From MW101C3 sp943367595 (GTDB taxonomy: Bacteria; Cyanobacteriota; Cyanobacteriia; PCC-6307; Cyanobiaceae): a stretch of DNA of 64,000 bases. The notes under the pieces are model-generated. The model made no database searches, was not told where the DNA came from, and saw nothing but the letters and a program-made list of their open reading frames with translations. A program made the translations under genes and the position numbers. The stretch lies in assembly GCA_943367595.1 (NCBI GenBank), contig CALRJS020000010.1, forward strand, positions 1 through 64,000, given 5' to 3'. The stretch's first letter is position 1. Every line of letters starts with the position of its first letter. Positions 39,527-47,641 of this stretch are shown here, piece after piece.

Positions 39527-42048
39527 CCCCGGGCTCGCCAGCGTGCGATTGGCTGGCCACCCTGCAACAGGCCCTGAGGGTGGAGGCGGAACGCGGTTTC
39601 ACCGACCTGCAGGGCCGCCACGAGTGCTTCAGCGCATTTCTGGCCCGCAGCTGCCGCCAACCACCGGACGGCCTGACCCGGCGCCCGGAGGATCAACGCG
39701 CCCTGGCCGAGCTGGCTGCAGGCTTTGAGGGCTACAGCGGCCTGAGCCCCGCCCGCCGGCAGACCCTGGTGCGCCAGTGCCGCGAGCGGCTGCATGCCCT
39801 GCGCCGCTCCTTCGACCCACCGGCCACCGTGGCGCCGCCGCGGCTGCCGCGGCGCGAAGCGCCCGCGCCTGCGGCGGGCAGCAGAGGTGCAAGCGGCGGC
39901 GATGCACGCACCAGCGGCGTGAGCAAGGGCCAGGCGGCCATCGAGCCCGACACGCCGCTGGGGGCAATCCGTGGCATCGGCGCCAGGACCGCCACCCAGC
40001 TCGCCGCCATGGGGCTGCTGCTGGCCCGCGATCTGGTGCGCCACTACCCCCGCGACTACGTCGATTACGCGAACCTGGCGCGGATCGGAGCCCTGCGCGC
40101 AGGCGAGACGGCCACCGTGGTCGCCACGGTGAAGCGCTGCCATGCCTTTGCCAGCCCGCGCAATCCCAACCTCTCGATCCTGGAGCTGCAACTGCAGGAC
40201 ATCACGGGCCGGCTGCGGGTGAGCCGGTTTCTGATCGGCAAGCGCTTCAGCACGCCGGGTTGGCTGAAAGCCCAGCAACGCCAGTTCCCGCCGGGCTGCA
40301 CGGTGGTGGCCAGCGGCCTGGTCAAGGACTCGCCCTACGGCCCCTGCTTCCAGGATCCGCTGATGGAGGTGCTGGAACGCCCGGATGCGCCACTGCGCTC
40401 CGATCGCATCGGCCGGCTGCTGCCGGTCTACGCACTCACCGAAGGCCTGAACGCCGAGCGCTTGCGGCAGGCCCTGCGCGTCGTGCTGGAGGCGGCGGTG
40501 CGTTGGCCCGATCCCCTGCCGGCCGGCCTGCGCCAGCGGGAAGCACTGATGGGCCGTGGGGAGGCGCTGCAGGGGTTGCACGATCCCCGCGACCGGGATC
40601 ATCTACAGGCCAGCCGTCACCGGCTGGTTTTCGATGAGTTTCTGCTGCTGCAGGTGCGGCTGCTGCAGCGCCGCCTGCAGCAGAGCCGCCGGCCCTCCAC
40701 GCCGCTCACGGTGAACACGGGCGCCGGCAGCCTGGTGGGCGGCTTCCTGGCGCTGCTGCCCTTCCCACTCACCGGCGCCCAGCAGCGGGTGCTTGCGGAG
40801 ATCCGCGCCGACATGGCCCGGGGTCAGCCGATGGCACGCCTGGTGCAGGGGGATGTGGGCAGCGGCAAGACCGTGGTGGCCATTGCCGCCCTGCTCACTG
40901 CGATCGAAGCCGGTTGCCAGGGAGCCTTGATGGCTCCCACCGAGGTGCTGGCCGAGCAGCATGCCCGCAAACTCGGCGACTGGCTGCCCCAGCTGCATGT
41001 GCGCGCGGCGCTGCTGACCGGCTCCACCCCCCAGCGGCGGCGCCGTGAGCTGCTGCAGGACCTGGCCAACGGCCAGCTGCAGCTGCTGGTGGGCACCCAC
41101 GCCCTGCTGGAGGATCCGGTGCAGTTCGCCCGGCTCGGTCTGGTGGTGGTCGATGAGCAGCACCGCTTCGGGGTGCGGCAGCGCGACCGGCTGCTGGGGA
41201 AGGACGTGCAGCCTCACCTGCTCACCATGACCGCCACCCCGATCCCCCGCACTCTGGCGCTCTCGGTGCACGGGGATCTGGAGGTGAGCCAGATCGATGC
41301 GTTGCCCCCCGGCCGCACCCCCATCCGCACGCAGCTGCTGCGCAGTGGGGAACGCCAGGAGGCCTACCGGCTGATCGCCGAGCAGGTGGCACTGGGGCAG
41401 CGGGCCTATGTGGTGCTGCCGCTGGTGGAGGAGTCCGAGAAGCTCGATCTGCGCTCGGCGGTGGAGGTGCACCGCCAGCTGAGCGAAGAGGTGTTCCCGC
41501 AGCTGCGGGTGGGGCTGCTGCACGGCCGCATGGCCAGCAGTGAGAAGCAGGAGGCGATCACCGCCTTCGCCAGCGGCGCCTGCGATGTGCTGGTGGCCAC
41601 CACGGTGGTGGAGGTGGGTGTCGACGTGCCGGAGGCCAGCGTGATGGTGATCGAGCACGCCGAGCGCTTCGGCCTGGCCCAGCTGCATCAGCTGCGGGGG
41701 CGGGTGGGCCGCGGCGCCGCCGCCTCCCACTGCCTGCTGATCAACGACAGCCGCAATGCCGAAGCCCGTCAGCGGCTGGAGGTGCTGGTGCGCAGCAGCG
41801 ATGGCTTCGAGATCGCCGAAATGGACCTGCAGCTGCGGGGCCCCGGGCAGGTGCTCGGTACACGTCAATCGGGGCTGCCCGATCTGGCCCTGGCCAGCCT
41901 CACGGAAGATGGCGCCGTGCTGGAGCAGGCACGGGCCGTGGCGCAGGGGCTGCTGGCGGCGGATCCGGAGCTGCAGCGGCACCCGGGCCTGACCCTGGCC
42001 CTGGCCGAACAGCGCCAGCGGCAGGCGGAAGCGGCTCGCTTGAATTGA
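39484..42048 (+). CDS. recG: ATP-dependent DNA helicase RecG
   Basis: RecG remodels stalled forks and Holliday junctions. The protein of about 854 aa has a cyanobacterial N-terminal extension of about 150 residues. The wedge/OB domain follows (GIGARTATQLAAMGL, HYPRDYVDY, LLPVYALTEGL), then the SF2 motor: Walker A VQGDVGSGKTVVA, APTEVLAEQHA, motif II VVDEQHRFGVRQR, TMTATPIPRTLALS, ATTVVEVGVDVPEA and QLRGRVGRG. The C-terminal TRB motif GTRQSGLPDLALA is intact. GTG 39484 is the most plausible start; the open frame before it is antisense-like. Confidence 0.93.
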   Translation: MVAGQSDGRSGSTLTPGSPACDWLATLQQALRVEAERGFTDLQGRHECFSAFLARSCRQPPDGLTRRPEDQRALAELAAGFEGYSGLSPARRQTLVRQCRERLHALRRSFDPPATVAPPRLPRREAPAPAAGSRGASGGDARTSGVSKGQAAIEPDTPLGAIRGIGARTATQLAAMGLLLARDLVRHYPRDYVDYANLARIGALRAGETATVVATVKRCHAFASPRNPNLSILELQLQDITGRLRVSRFLIGKRFSTPGWLKAQQRQFPPGCTVVASGLVKDSPYGPCFQDPLMEVLERPDAPLRSDRIGRLLPVYALTEGLNAERLRQALRVVLEAAVRWPDPLPAGLRQREALMGRGEALQGLHDPRDRDHLQASRHRLVFDEFLLLQVRLLQRRLQQSRRPSTPLTVNTGAGSLVGGFLALLPFPLTGAQQRVLAEIRADMARGQPMARLVQGDVGSGKTVVAIAALLTAIEAGCQGALMAPTEVLAEQHARKLGDWLPQLHVRAALLTGSTPQRRRRELLQDLANGQLQLLVGTHALLEDPVQFARLGLVVVDEQHRFGVRQRDRLLGKDVQPHLLTMTATPIPRTLALSVHGDLEVSQIDALPPGRTPIRTQLLRSGERQEAYRLIAEQVALGQRAYVVLPLVEESEKLDLRSAVEVHRQLSEEVFPQLRVGLLHGRMASSEKQEAITAFASGACDVLVATTVVEVGVDVPEASVMVIEHAERFGLAQLHQLRGRVGRGAAASHCLLINDSRNAEARQRLEVLVRSSDGFEIAEMDLQLRGPGQVLGTRQSGLPDLALASLTEDGAVLEQARAVAQGLLAADPELQRHPGLTLALAEQRQRQAEAARLN

Positions 42049-42070
42049 GCCCGTCCCCTGCTCTGCCGCC

Positions 42071-42820
42071 GTGCCGCGTCCCTGGAGCTCGGTCCCGATC
42101 GAAGACAACGGCGAACCGCTGATCCCACTCCCCCCCGAGCTGCTACGGCTCAAGCCGCACCCCTATGCAGCTCTCGGGGCCCCCTATGGCCAGGCGGGCT
42201 GCCCCTTCCGCCTGCGGCAGGGGGTGGTGGAGCGTCTGCTGCAGGCCCAGGCCGCCCTGCAGCAGCGGCAGAACGGCTGGCGGCTGGCGGTGTTTGATGC
42301 CTGGCGGCCGCTGGCGGTGCAGGCCTTCATGGTGGAGCACGCGCTGCGGGAGGAATGCCGGGCCCGTGGGCTGGATCCCGAGCAGCCGGGCCCGGAGCGC
42401 GAGGCCGTGGCCGCAGAGGTGGGCCGCTTCTGGGCCCCGCCCAGTGCCGATCCAGCCACACCGCCGCCGCACAGCACAGGGGCAGCCGTGGATCTCACCC
42501 TGGCCGGGCCGGCAGGCGCGCTGCTGGGAATGGGCGGGGACATCGATGCGATCGGCGCCGTATCAGAGCCTGGTCACTACGCCGGCGCTGCCGCAGAGGA
42601 TCCCACCGGCCCAGCGGCGAGCTGGCACCAGCGGCGTCAGCTGCTGCAGGCGGTGATGGCAGCGGCTGGGTTCAGTCAGCACCCCAACGAGTGGTGGCAC
42701 TTCAGCCATGGTGATCAGCTGTGGGCCTGGCGCAGCGGCGCTGCGCAGGCCTGCTACGGGCGCTGGACGGGCGCCGGGGCTGGGGAGGGCACGGTGGCAG
42801 TGGGCAATGGCATCAGCTGA
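42071..42820 (+). CDS. ddpX: VanX-like D-alanyl-D-alanine dipeptidase (M15D)
   Basis: This 249-aa zinc peptidase hydrolyses D-Ala-D-Ala in the DdpX/VanX family. FDAWRPLAVQAF (75-86) carries the substrate-binding arginine, PHSTGAAVDLTL (133-144) the zinc His and Asp, and NEWWHFSHGD (206-215) the catalytic Glu and third ligand His. No signal peptide is visible, so a cytoplasmic role in recycling cell-wall dipeptide is likely. The start is GTG 42071, 22 bp after recG. The last 67 bp overlap the opposite-strand secreted protein gene. Confidence 0.88.
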   Translation: MPRPWSSVPIEDNGEPLIPLPPELLRLKPHPYAALGAPYGQAGCPFRLRQGVVERLLQAQAALQQRQNGWRLAVFDAWRPLAVQAFMVEHALREECRARGLDPEQPGPEREAVAAEVGRFWAPPSADPATPPPHSTGAAVDLTLAGPAGALLGMGGDIDAIGAVSEPGHYAGAAAEDPTGPAASWHQRRQLLQAVMAAAGFSQHPNEWWHFSHGDQLWAWRSGAAQACYGRWTGAGAGEGTVAVGNGIS

Positions 42821-43131
42821 AACTCGCGCCAGATCTGCTCCGCCTCCGGCCGGCTGAGGTGGCCGAGAGCGGCACAGCGTTTCAAGGTGGCTTCGCCCAT
42901 CTCCAGCTGCACCTCCCGCAGGCGGGCGAGCACCTTCGGCGGTTGGCTGGCGAACTGGTTGAGCTGGCGCCGGTAGGCGGCCAGCAGGTTGTCGCTCTTG
43001 CAGGTGAGGGGATCCGGCTCGAATGTCTGCACCGGGGCGGCAGGTGTGCGGCGGTCCTGGCTGAAGGCGGCAGGCCCGGCCAAGGCGAGGGCAGCGAGCA
43101 CCAGCGCGAGCCGCCGCGGCCGGATCAACAT
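42754..43131 (-). CDS. small secreted hypothetical protein, 125 aa
   Basis: A signal peptide is visible (MLIRPRRLALVLAALALAGP, cleavage near AFS-QD). The mature part has LTCKSDNLLAAYRRQLNQFASQP, a helical LREVQLEMGEATLKRCAALGHLSRPEAEQIW with a second Cys, and a Pro/Ala tail. Two cysteines could pair. The ATG overlaps the end of sir by 7 bp, so it is probably cotranscribed with it. Family and function are not known. Confidence 0.7.
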   Translation of the reverse strand: MLIRPRRLALVLAALALAGPAAFSQDRRTPAAPVQTFEPDPLTCKSDNLLAAYRRQLNQFASQPPKVLARLREVQLEMGEATLKRCAALGHLSRPEAEQIWREFQLMPLPTATVPSPAPAPVQRP

Positions 43132-45011
43132 CCGACCAGGGCCTCACGCACGGCCGCATCGCCCAGCTGGGCCACGTGCTCGCCGAAGCTGCGCCGCCCG
43201 CCTGCCGCCTTCCAGCCTCGCAGCAGGGGCTCAAGGGTGCTCTCCAGCTCCGCCAGGGGCATCCGCTCCAGGAAGGGGGTGGCCAGACGGGTGAGGTTGG
43301 GGGTGCCCCCCAGCCAGAGCTGGTATTGCTCCACGCCGCTGCCCACCAGGCCGATCTCCGCCATGTAAGGGCGGGCGCAGCCATTGGGACAGCCGGTCAT
43401 GCGCACGAGCACGGGTTTCTCGATCTCCAGGCGTCGCAGCAGGGCATCGAGGCGATCGAGCACATCAGGAAGGATGCGTTCCGATTCGGTGATGGCCAGA
43501 CCGCAGGTGGGCAGGGCCGGGCAGGCGATCGCATGGCGGGCCAGCAGATCGGGGGCATCGGGGGCCTGGAAGCCGAGCTCCGCCAGGGCGGCGCGCACCG
43601 AACTGCGCTGGGGGGTGCCGATGTTGCAGAGCAGCAGGTCCTGGTTGGGGGTGAGCCGCACCTCCAGCTGGTAAGTCTTCACCAGCTTTCGCAGCCCCTG
43701 CTTGCGCTCGCCTTCAAGGCGGCCGCAGAGCAGGGGCAGGCCCACGAACCAGAGGTTGGCGCTCTGGCGATGCCAGCCCAGGTAGTCGGCGAGGCGCGGG
43801 GTGGGCTCGTTCTGCAGACCCCGGATCGGATGGGGGAAGTAGCGCTTGAGCTCCTGCTTGAACCAGGCGATGCCCCGGTCGTGGATCAGGTATTTCATGC
43901 GGGCGTGGCGCCGCACCTGGCGGTCGCCGTGGTCGCGCTGCAGGGCAGCGATCGCCTGGACGAGATCGAGCACATGCTCGGCAGCCACGTAGCCGAGCGG
44001 ATCGGCAGTGCGCGCGAAGGTTTCGTCCTTGTTATGGGTGCGGCCCATGCCCCCACCCACGTAGGCGTTGCAGCCCCTGAGACGCCCGCTCGGGTCGGTG
44101 AACACCACCAGACCGATGTCCTGGGTGAGCAGATCCACGGAGTTGTCGCCCGGCACCGTGACGGCCACCTTGAACTTGCGTGGCAGGTAGGTGCCGCCGT
44201 AGAGGGGCTCAGTGGCATCGCCGCTGAACAGAGCGCCTTCGCGCTGGCGCTCACGTGCCTCGCGCACCGGCTTGTCGGGCTTGAAGCGGTAGCTGTGATC
44301 CCCTTCCACCCAAAGGTCGAGATAGGAGCCCTCAGCGGCGTCCGGAGCGAGCAGATCGGCGATCTGATCCGCCAACCGACGCGCGGCGGGGTACCCCCCC
44401 TTCTCGAAGGGGGCGGCGGGGGCCATCACGTTGCGGTTGATGTCGCCGCAGGCCGCCAGGGTGGAGCCCAGCGCGCGCACGATCGTGCCGATCACCTCGC
44501 GCAGATCGGCCTTGGCGATGCCGTGCATCTGGAAGGCCTGGCGGGTGGTCACCCGCAACGTGCCGTTGCCGAGGTTGTTGGACAGGTCGTCCATGGCCAG
44601 GTACAGCGGCACCGGGATGCGCCCGGCGGGGCTGCGCAGCCGCAGCATCATCTGCCAGTCCTTTTCACGACCCTTCTGGCGGTTGTCGCGGTTGTCCTGC
44701 TGATAGCTGCCGTGAAACTTGAGGATCTGGACGGCGCCGTCGGTGAAGAACGGCTTGTCGTTCTCCAGTTCGGTGGCCAGCGGCTCCTTGAGGTGGCCAC
44801 TGGCCGCCTTGAGCAGCTCGAACTTGGTGGGTGGCAGGTCGGCGGCCGCCGTTGGTTGCCCGGCCGTTGGTTGCCCAGCAGCAGCCTTCGATTGCCCAGC
44901 CGCCGCCTTCTTTTGCCCAGCCGCCGCCTTGGTGGACCCACCGGCTGCAGGGCCGCCCTGAGCCTCCCGTTCCCCCACGGACTTGCGAACACGTTTGGGG
45001 GTCACGGTCAC
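43125..45011 (-). CDS. sir: ferredoxin-dependent sulfite reductase
   Basis: Sir reduces sulfite to sulfide with six electrons from ferredoxin, using siroheme and a 4Fe-4S cluster. The 628-aa protein has two nitrite/sulfite reductase half-repeats. LRVTTRQAFQMHGI and CGDINRNVMAPAAP lie in the first. The cluster cysteines are in CPALPTCGLA and MTGCPNGCARPYMAEIGLVG. VGGGMGRTHN and the ferredoxin-type length separate it from NADPH enzymes. Residues about 20-57 are an unusual Ala/Gly/Gln/Lys repeat before the normal KFELLKAASGHLKEPL start. The start is GTG 45011. Confidence 0.93.
   Translation of the reverse strand: MTVTPKRVRKSVGEREAQGGPAAGGSTKAAAGQKKAAAGQSKAAAGQPTAGQPTAAADLPPTKFELLKAASGHLKEPLATELENDKPFFTDGAVQILKFHGSYQQDNRDNRQKGREKDWQMMLRLRSPAGRIPVPLYLAMDDLSNNLGNGTLRVTTRQAFQMHGIAKADLREVIGTIVRALGSTLAACGDINRNVMAPAAPFEKGGYPAARRLADQIADLLAPDAAEGSYLDLWVEGDHSYRFKPDKPVREARERQREGALFSGDATEPLYGGTYLPRKFKVAVTVPGDNSVDLLTQDIGLVVFTDPSGRLRGCNAYVGGGMGRTHNKDETFARTADPLGYVAAEHVLDLVQAIAALQRDHGDRQVRRHARMKYLIHDRGIAWFKQELKRYFPHPIRGLQNEPTPRLADYLGWHRQSANLWFVGLPLLCGRLEGERKQGLRKLVKTYQLEVRLTPNQDLLLCNIGTPQRSSVRAALAELGFQAPDAPDLLARHAIACPALPTCGLAITESERILPDVLDRLDALLRRLEIEKPVLVRMTGCPNGCARPYMAEIGLVGSGVEQYQLWLGGTPNLTRLATPFLERMPLAELESTLEPLLRGWKAAGGRRSFGEHVAQLGDAAVREALVGC
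44850..44930 (-). repeat. in-frame tandem repeat encoding KAAAGQ units in sir
   Basis: Residues 28-54 of Sir read as successive KAAAGQ(K/S) units followed by PTAGQPTA. The DNA repeats with an approximately 21-bp period (units of TTGCCCAGCCGCCGCCTT type) and then 15-bp units. Confidence 0.75.
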
Positions 45012-45070
45012 GTTGGTGCTACCAGGTTGTTTGAAGGTAGCGAAGCAGCCGCTTCGTCACTGGCGTTCAA

Positions 45071-45076
45071 TACAGT
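45071..45076 (+). promoter_or_regulatory. possible -10 box (TACAGT) for glyS
   Basis: TACAGT fits TAnnnT and lies 22 bp before the GTG start of glyS, within the 87-bp divergent sir/glyS spacer. No -35 consensus is evident. The same hexamer precedes glpX. Confidence 0.3.
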
Positions 45077-45098
45077 CGGTGGCTGTTGAGACACTTGC

Positions 45099-47267
45099 GT
45101 GGCCACGTTCCTGCTGGAGATCGGCACCGAGGAACTGCCGGCGGATTTCGCCCGGATGGCCCTCCCTCAGTTGGAGCAGCAGCTGCGCCAGGCACTGAGC
45201 GCGCACAAGCTGCCGCTGGAGGCCGTGTGGTGCAGCAGCACGCCCCGCCGCCTCGCCGTGTGCGTGAGTGGCCTGCCGGAGCGCCAGGCCGATCAGGAAG
45301 AGGAGCGCAAGGGCCCACCGGCGGAGCAGGCCTTCGTGAACGGGGAGCCGGCTGCCGCCGCCATCGGCTTCGCCCGGCGCTGTGGCGTGGCCGCCAGCGA
45401 TCTTGAAGTCCGCCAGACGCCGAAAGGGCCATTCGTCTTCGCCCGCCTCCGACAGCAGGGGCAGCCCACCTTCGAGCTGCTGAGCGGCCTCATCCCCGGC
45501 TGGATCGATGCCCTGCAGGGGCGGCGCTTCATGCGTTGGGGCCAGGGAGACAGCCGCTTCAGCCGGCCAATCCGCTGGCTGGTGGCCCTGCTTGATGAGC
45601 GAGTGATTCCCGTGCAGTTGCCGGCCACCGATCCCTGCATCCAGAGCGGCCGCCTCAGCCGCGGCCACCGGCTCATGCAGACGGAAGTGGCGATCACGGC
45701 GGCGGACACCTACAGGCAGGAGCTGGCGGCCGCCGGGGTGCAGGTCGACCGCCAGCTGCGCGCCCAGTGGATCCGCCAACAGCTGGAAGCCGCAGCCACC
45801 GCCGCCGGCGCCCGGCTCGATCTGCCGGAGGCGCTCTTCGATGAGCTGGTCGATCTGGTGGAGAGCCCCTCGCTGATTGAAGGCAGCATCGATGCCCATT
45901 TCCTGGCACTGCCACCCGAGGTGCTGAGCACGGTCATGCGTTCCCACCAGCGCTACGTGCCGCTGGAGCCTGTGGGCGCCCAGGCGGATGTGCTGGCGCT
46001 CTCGGCCCGGTCCACACTGCTGCCCAGCTTTCTCTGTATCGGCAACGGCCTGGAGGCCGCGGCCCCCACGGTGCGCCGGGGCAACGAGCGGGTGCTGCGG
46101 GCGCGGCTGGCCGATGCCGCCTTCTTCCTCGACGCGGACCGCCGGGTGAGCAGCGATGACCGCCTCAGTGAGCTGGAGCGGGTCACGTTCGCCGAAGGGC
46201 TGGGCAGCCTGAAACAGCGCGCCGAGCGGATCTGCTGGCTCACCGGCACCCTGCTGGAGTGGCTGGCGTTGGCGGACGACGACGACGAAACCGCCCGCCG
46301 CGCCGCCGAACTCTGCAAACACGATCTGGTCAGCCAGATGGTGGGCGAATTCCCGGAACTGCAGGGGGTGATGGGGGCGAAGTACGTGCTGGAGGAAGGT
46401 GAATCGCGCGGCGTGGCGCTGGCTGTGCTGGAGCACTACCTGCCGCGTGGTGCCGGCGATCGCCTGCCCAGCTCCGCTGCCGGAGCCGTGGTGGCGATGG
46501 CGGAGCGCCTGGAGCTGCTGCTCAGCATCTACGCCAAAGGGGAGCGGCCGAGCGGATCTTCCGATCCTTATGGGCTGCGGCGAGCGGCCAACGGTTTGCT
46601 GCAGGTGCTCCACGCGCAGGGTTGGCGCCTTGATCTGCACGCTCTGCTGCAGCGCGCCACGGCGCACTGGCAGGCGCTGCTGCCAGGCCTTGGGGTGGAT
46701 GGCGCCGCCCTGGCACTGGAGCTGCAGGAGTTCCTGCGCCAGCGGCTGGTGGCCCAGCTGGAGGACAAAGGCTTCGATGCCGACCTGGTGCGGGCGGTGG
46801 CGGGTGCCTCGGCCCAAGGGGAACGCCTGCTGAGCCATCCTCTCGACGCCTGGGAGCGCACCCAGGTGTTGGCCGACCTACGGGCGAACGGCGCGCTCAA
46901 GGAGGTGCAGGCCGTGGTGCAGCGGGCAGCGCGGCTGGCACAGCACAGCGAACTCACCGGCCAGGTGCTGCGGGCAGACGACGTGGTGGAGCCAGCCCGC
47001 TTCACGTCCAGCAGCGAAGCACAGCTGCTGGCGGTGGTGCAGGACATCGAGCCGCTGGCCTGCGGAGAGGCGGGCAGTATCGATTACAACGGACTTGCCG
47101 CAGCCCTCGGCCAGGGTGCGGGAGCGCTGGCGGCCTTCTTCGATGGCGAAACGAGCGTGATGGTGATGTCCGACGACCTGGCCGTGCGCACCAACCGGCT
47201 GAATCTGCTGGCGGTTCTCACCAATCAGTCGGAGGTGCTCGCCGATTTCAGCGCCCTGGATGGGTGA
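45099..47267 (+). CDS. glyS: glycyl-tRNA synthetase beta subunit
   Basis: The beta chain of the alpha2beta2 glycyl-tRNA synthetase binds tRNA-Gly. The 722-aa protein starts ATFLLEIGTEELPADF (GTG 45099), with FGSLKQR-like LGSLKQRAERI, AAELCKHDLVSQMVGEFPELQGVMG (the HD-like region) and DPYGLRRAANGLLQ. The C-terminal anticodon domain has MVMSDDLAVRTNRLNLLA. The alpha subunit gene glyQ is not in the window. It is convergent with chlP. Confidence 0.95.
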   Translation: MATFLLEIGTEELPADFARMALPQLEQQLRQALSAHKLPLEAVWCSSTPRRLAVCVSGLPERQADQEEERKGPPAEQAFVNGEPAAAAIGFARRCGVAASDLEVRQTPKGPFVFARLRQQGQPTFELLSGLIPGWIDALQGRRFMRWGQGDSRFSRPIRWLVALLDERVIPVQLPATDPCIQSGRLSRGHRLMQTEVAITAADTYRQELAAAGVQVDRQLRAQWIRQQLEAAATAAGARLDLPEALFDELVDLVESPSLIEGSIDAHFLALPPEVLSTVMRSHQRYVPLEPVGAQADVLALSARSTLLPSFLCIGNGLEAAAPTVRRGNERVLRARLADAAFFLDADRRVSSDDRLSELERVTFAEGLGSLKQRAERICWLTGTLLEWLALADDDDETARRAAELCKHDLVSQMVGEFPELQGVMGAKYVLEEGESRGVALAVLEHYLPRGAGDRLPSSAAGAVVAMAERLELLLSIYAKGERPSGSSDPYGLRRAANGLLQVLHAQGWRLDLHALLQRATAHWQALLPGLGVDGAALALELQEFLRQRLVAQLEDKGFDADLVRAVAGASAQGERLLSHPLDAWERTQVLADLRANGALKEVQAVVQRAARLAQHSELTGQVLRADDVVEPARFTSSSEAQLLAVVQDIEPLACGEAGSIDYNGLAAALGQGAGALAAFFDGETSVMVMSDDLAVRTNRLNLLAVLTNQSEVLADFSALDG

Positions 47268-47620
47268 TCGGCGCTGCCCACTGGGTGGCGGATTCAGGAG
47301 TGACTGCTGCGCTGCTCCTCAGGAGTGGCCTCTGAGCGGCCGATCGTCAGCGCCCATTGGGCAGCTGGGCGACTCATCGGCAATGACGTCCCTGCTCAAA
47401 CCGAATCAACCGCAGCCCATTCAGGAAGCGCGGGCAGCGTTCCAGTGAAAACCTCCGGCGGATGCCAAGGGCGAAAGGGAACTGAGAGCCACGGGCGGAT
47501 GCCAAGGGCGAGCAGAAAACCCCCCTGGATTTGGCCAGAGCTCCACTGAGGCCCTGATGCGTCAGTTCAGTGACCCATCAGGGCAGGAGCCGGTGAGTGA
47601 TCCACCAGATCGGGGTGGCT
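47268..47620. other. 353-bp gap between convergent glyS and chlP
   Basis: It holds two direct-repeat pairs (described separately) and short frames without coding character. No clear rho-independent terminator for either gene is visible. Confidence 0.5.
47457..47511. repeat. direct repeat pair GGCGGATGCCAAGGGCGA
   Basis: An identical 18-bp sequence occurs at 47457-47474 and 47494-47511, 37 bp apart, inside the glyS/chlP gap. Confidence 0.85.
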
Positions 47621-47641
47621 TCAGTGGCCCATCAGTGCAGG
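47566..47641 (-). repeat. duplicated chlP 3' end
   Basis: The 22-bp stretch covering the last codons and stop of chlP (47620-47641, coding for ALMGH then stop) is repeated with two mismatches at 47566-47587, which also reads ALMGH then stop. The copies are 54 bp apart, a multiple of three. Confidence 0.75.

Noticed and set aside
40603..42153. 516-codon minus-strand frame across recG
   Set aside because: RecG helicase motifs cover this region; the antisense frame is His/Gln-rich without structure.
45012..45098. NtcA-type GTA-N8-TAC site between sir and glyS
   Set aside because: Half-sites occur (GTAGC, CTAC) but not at the required spacing on either strand.
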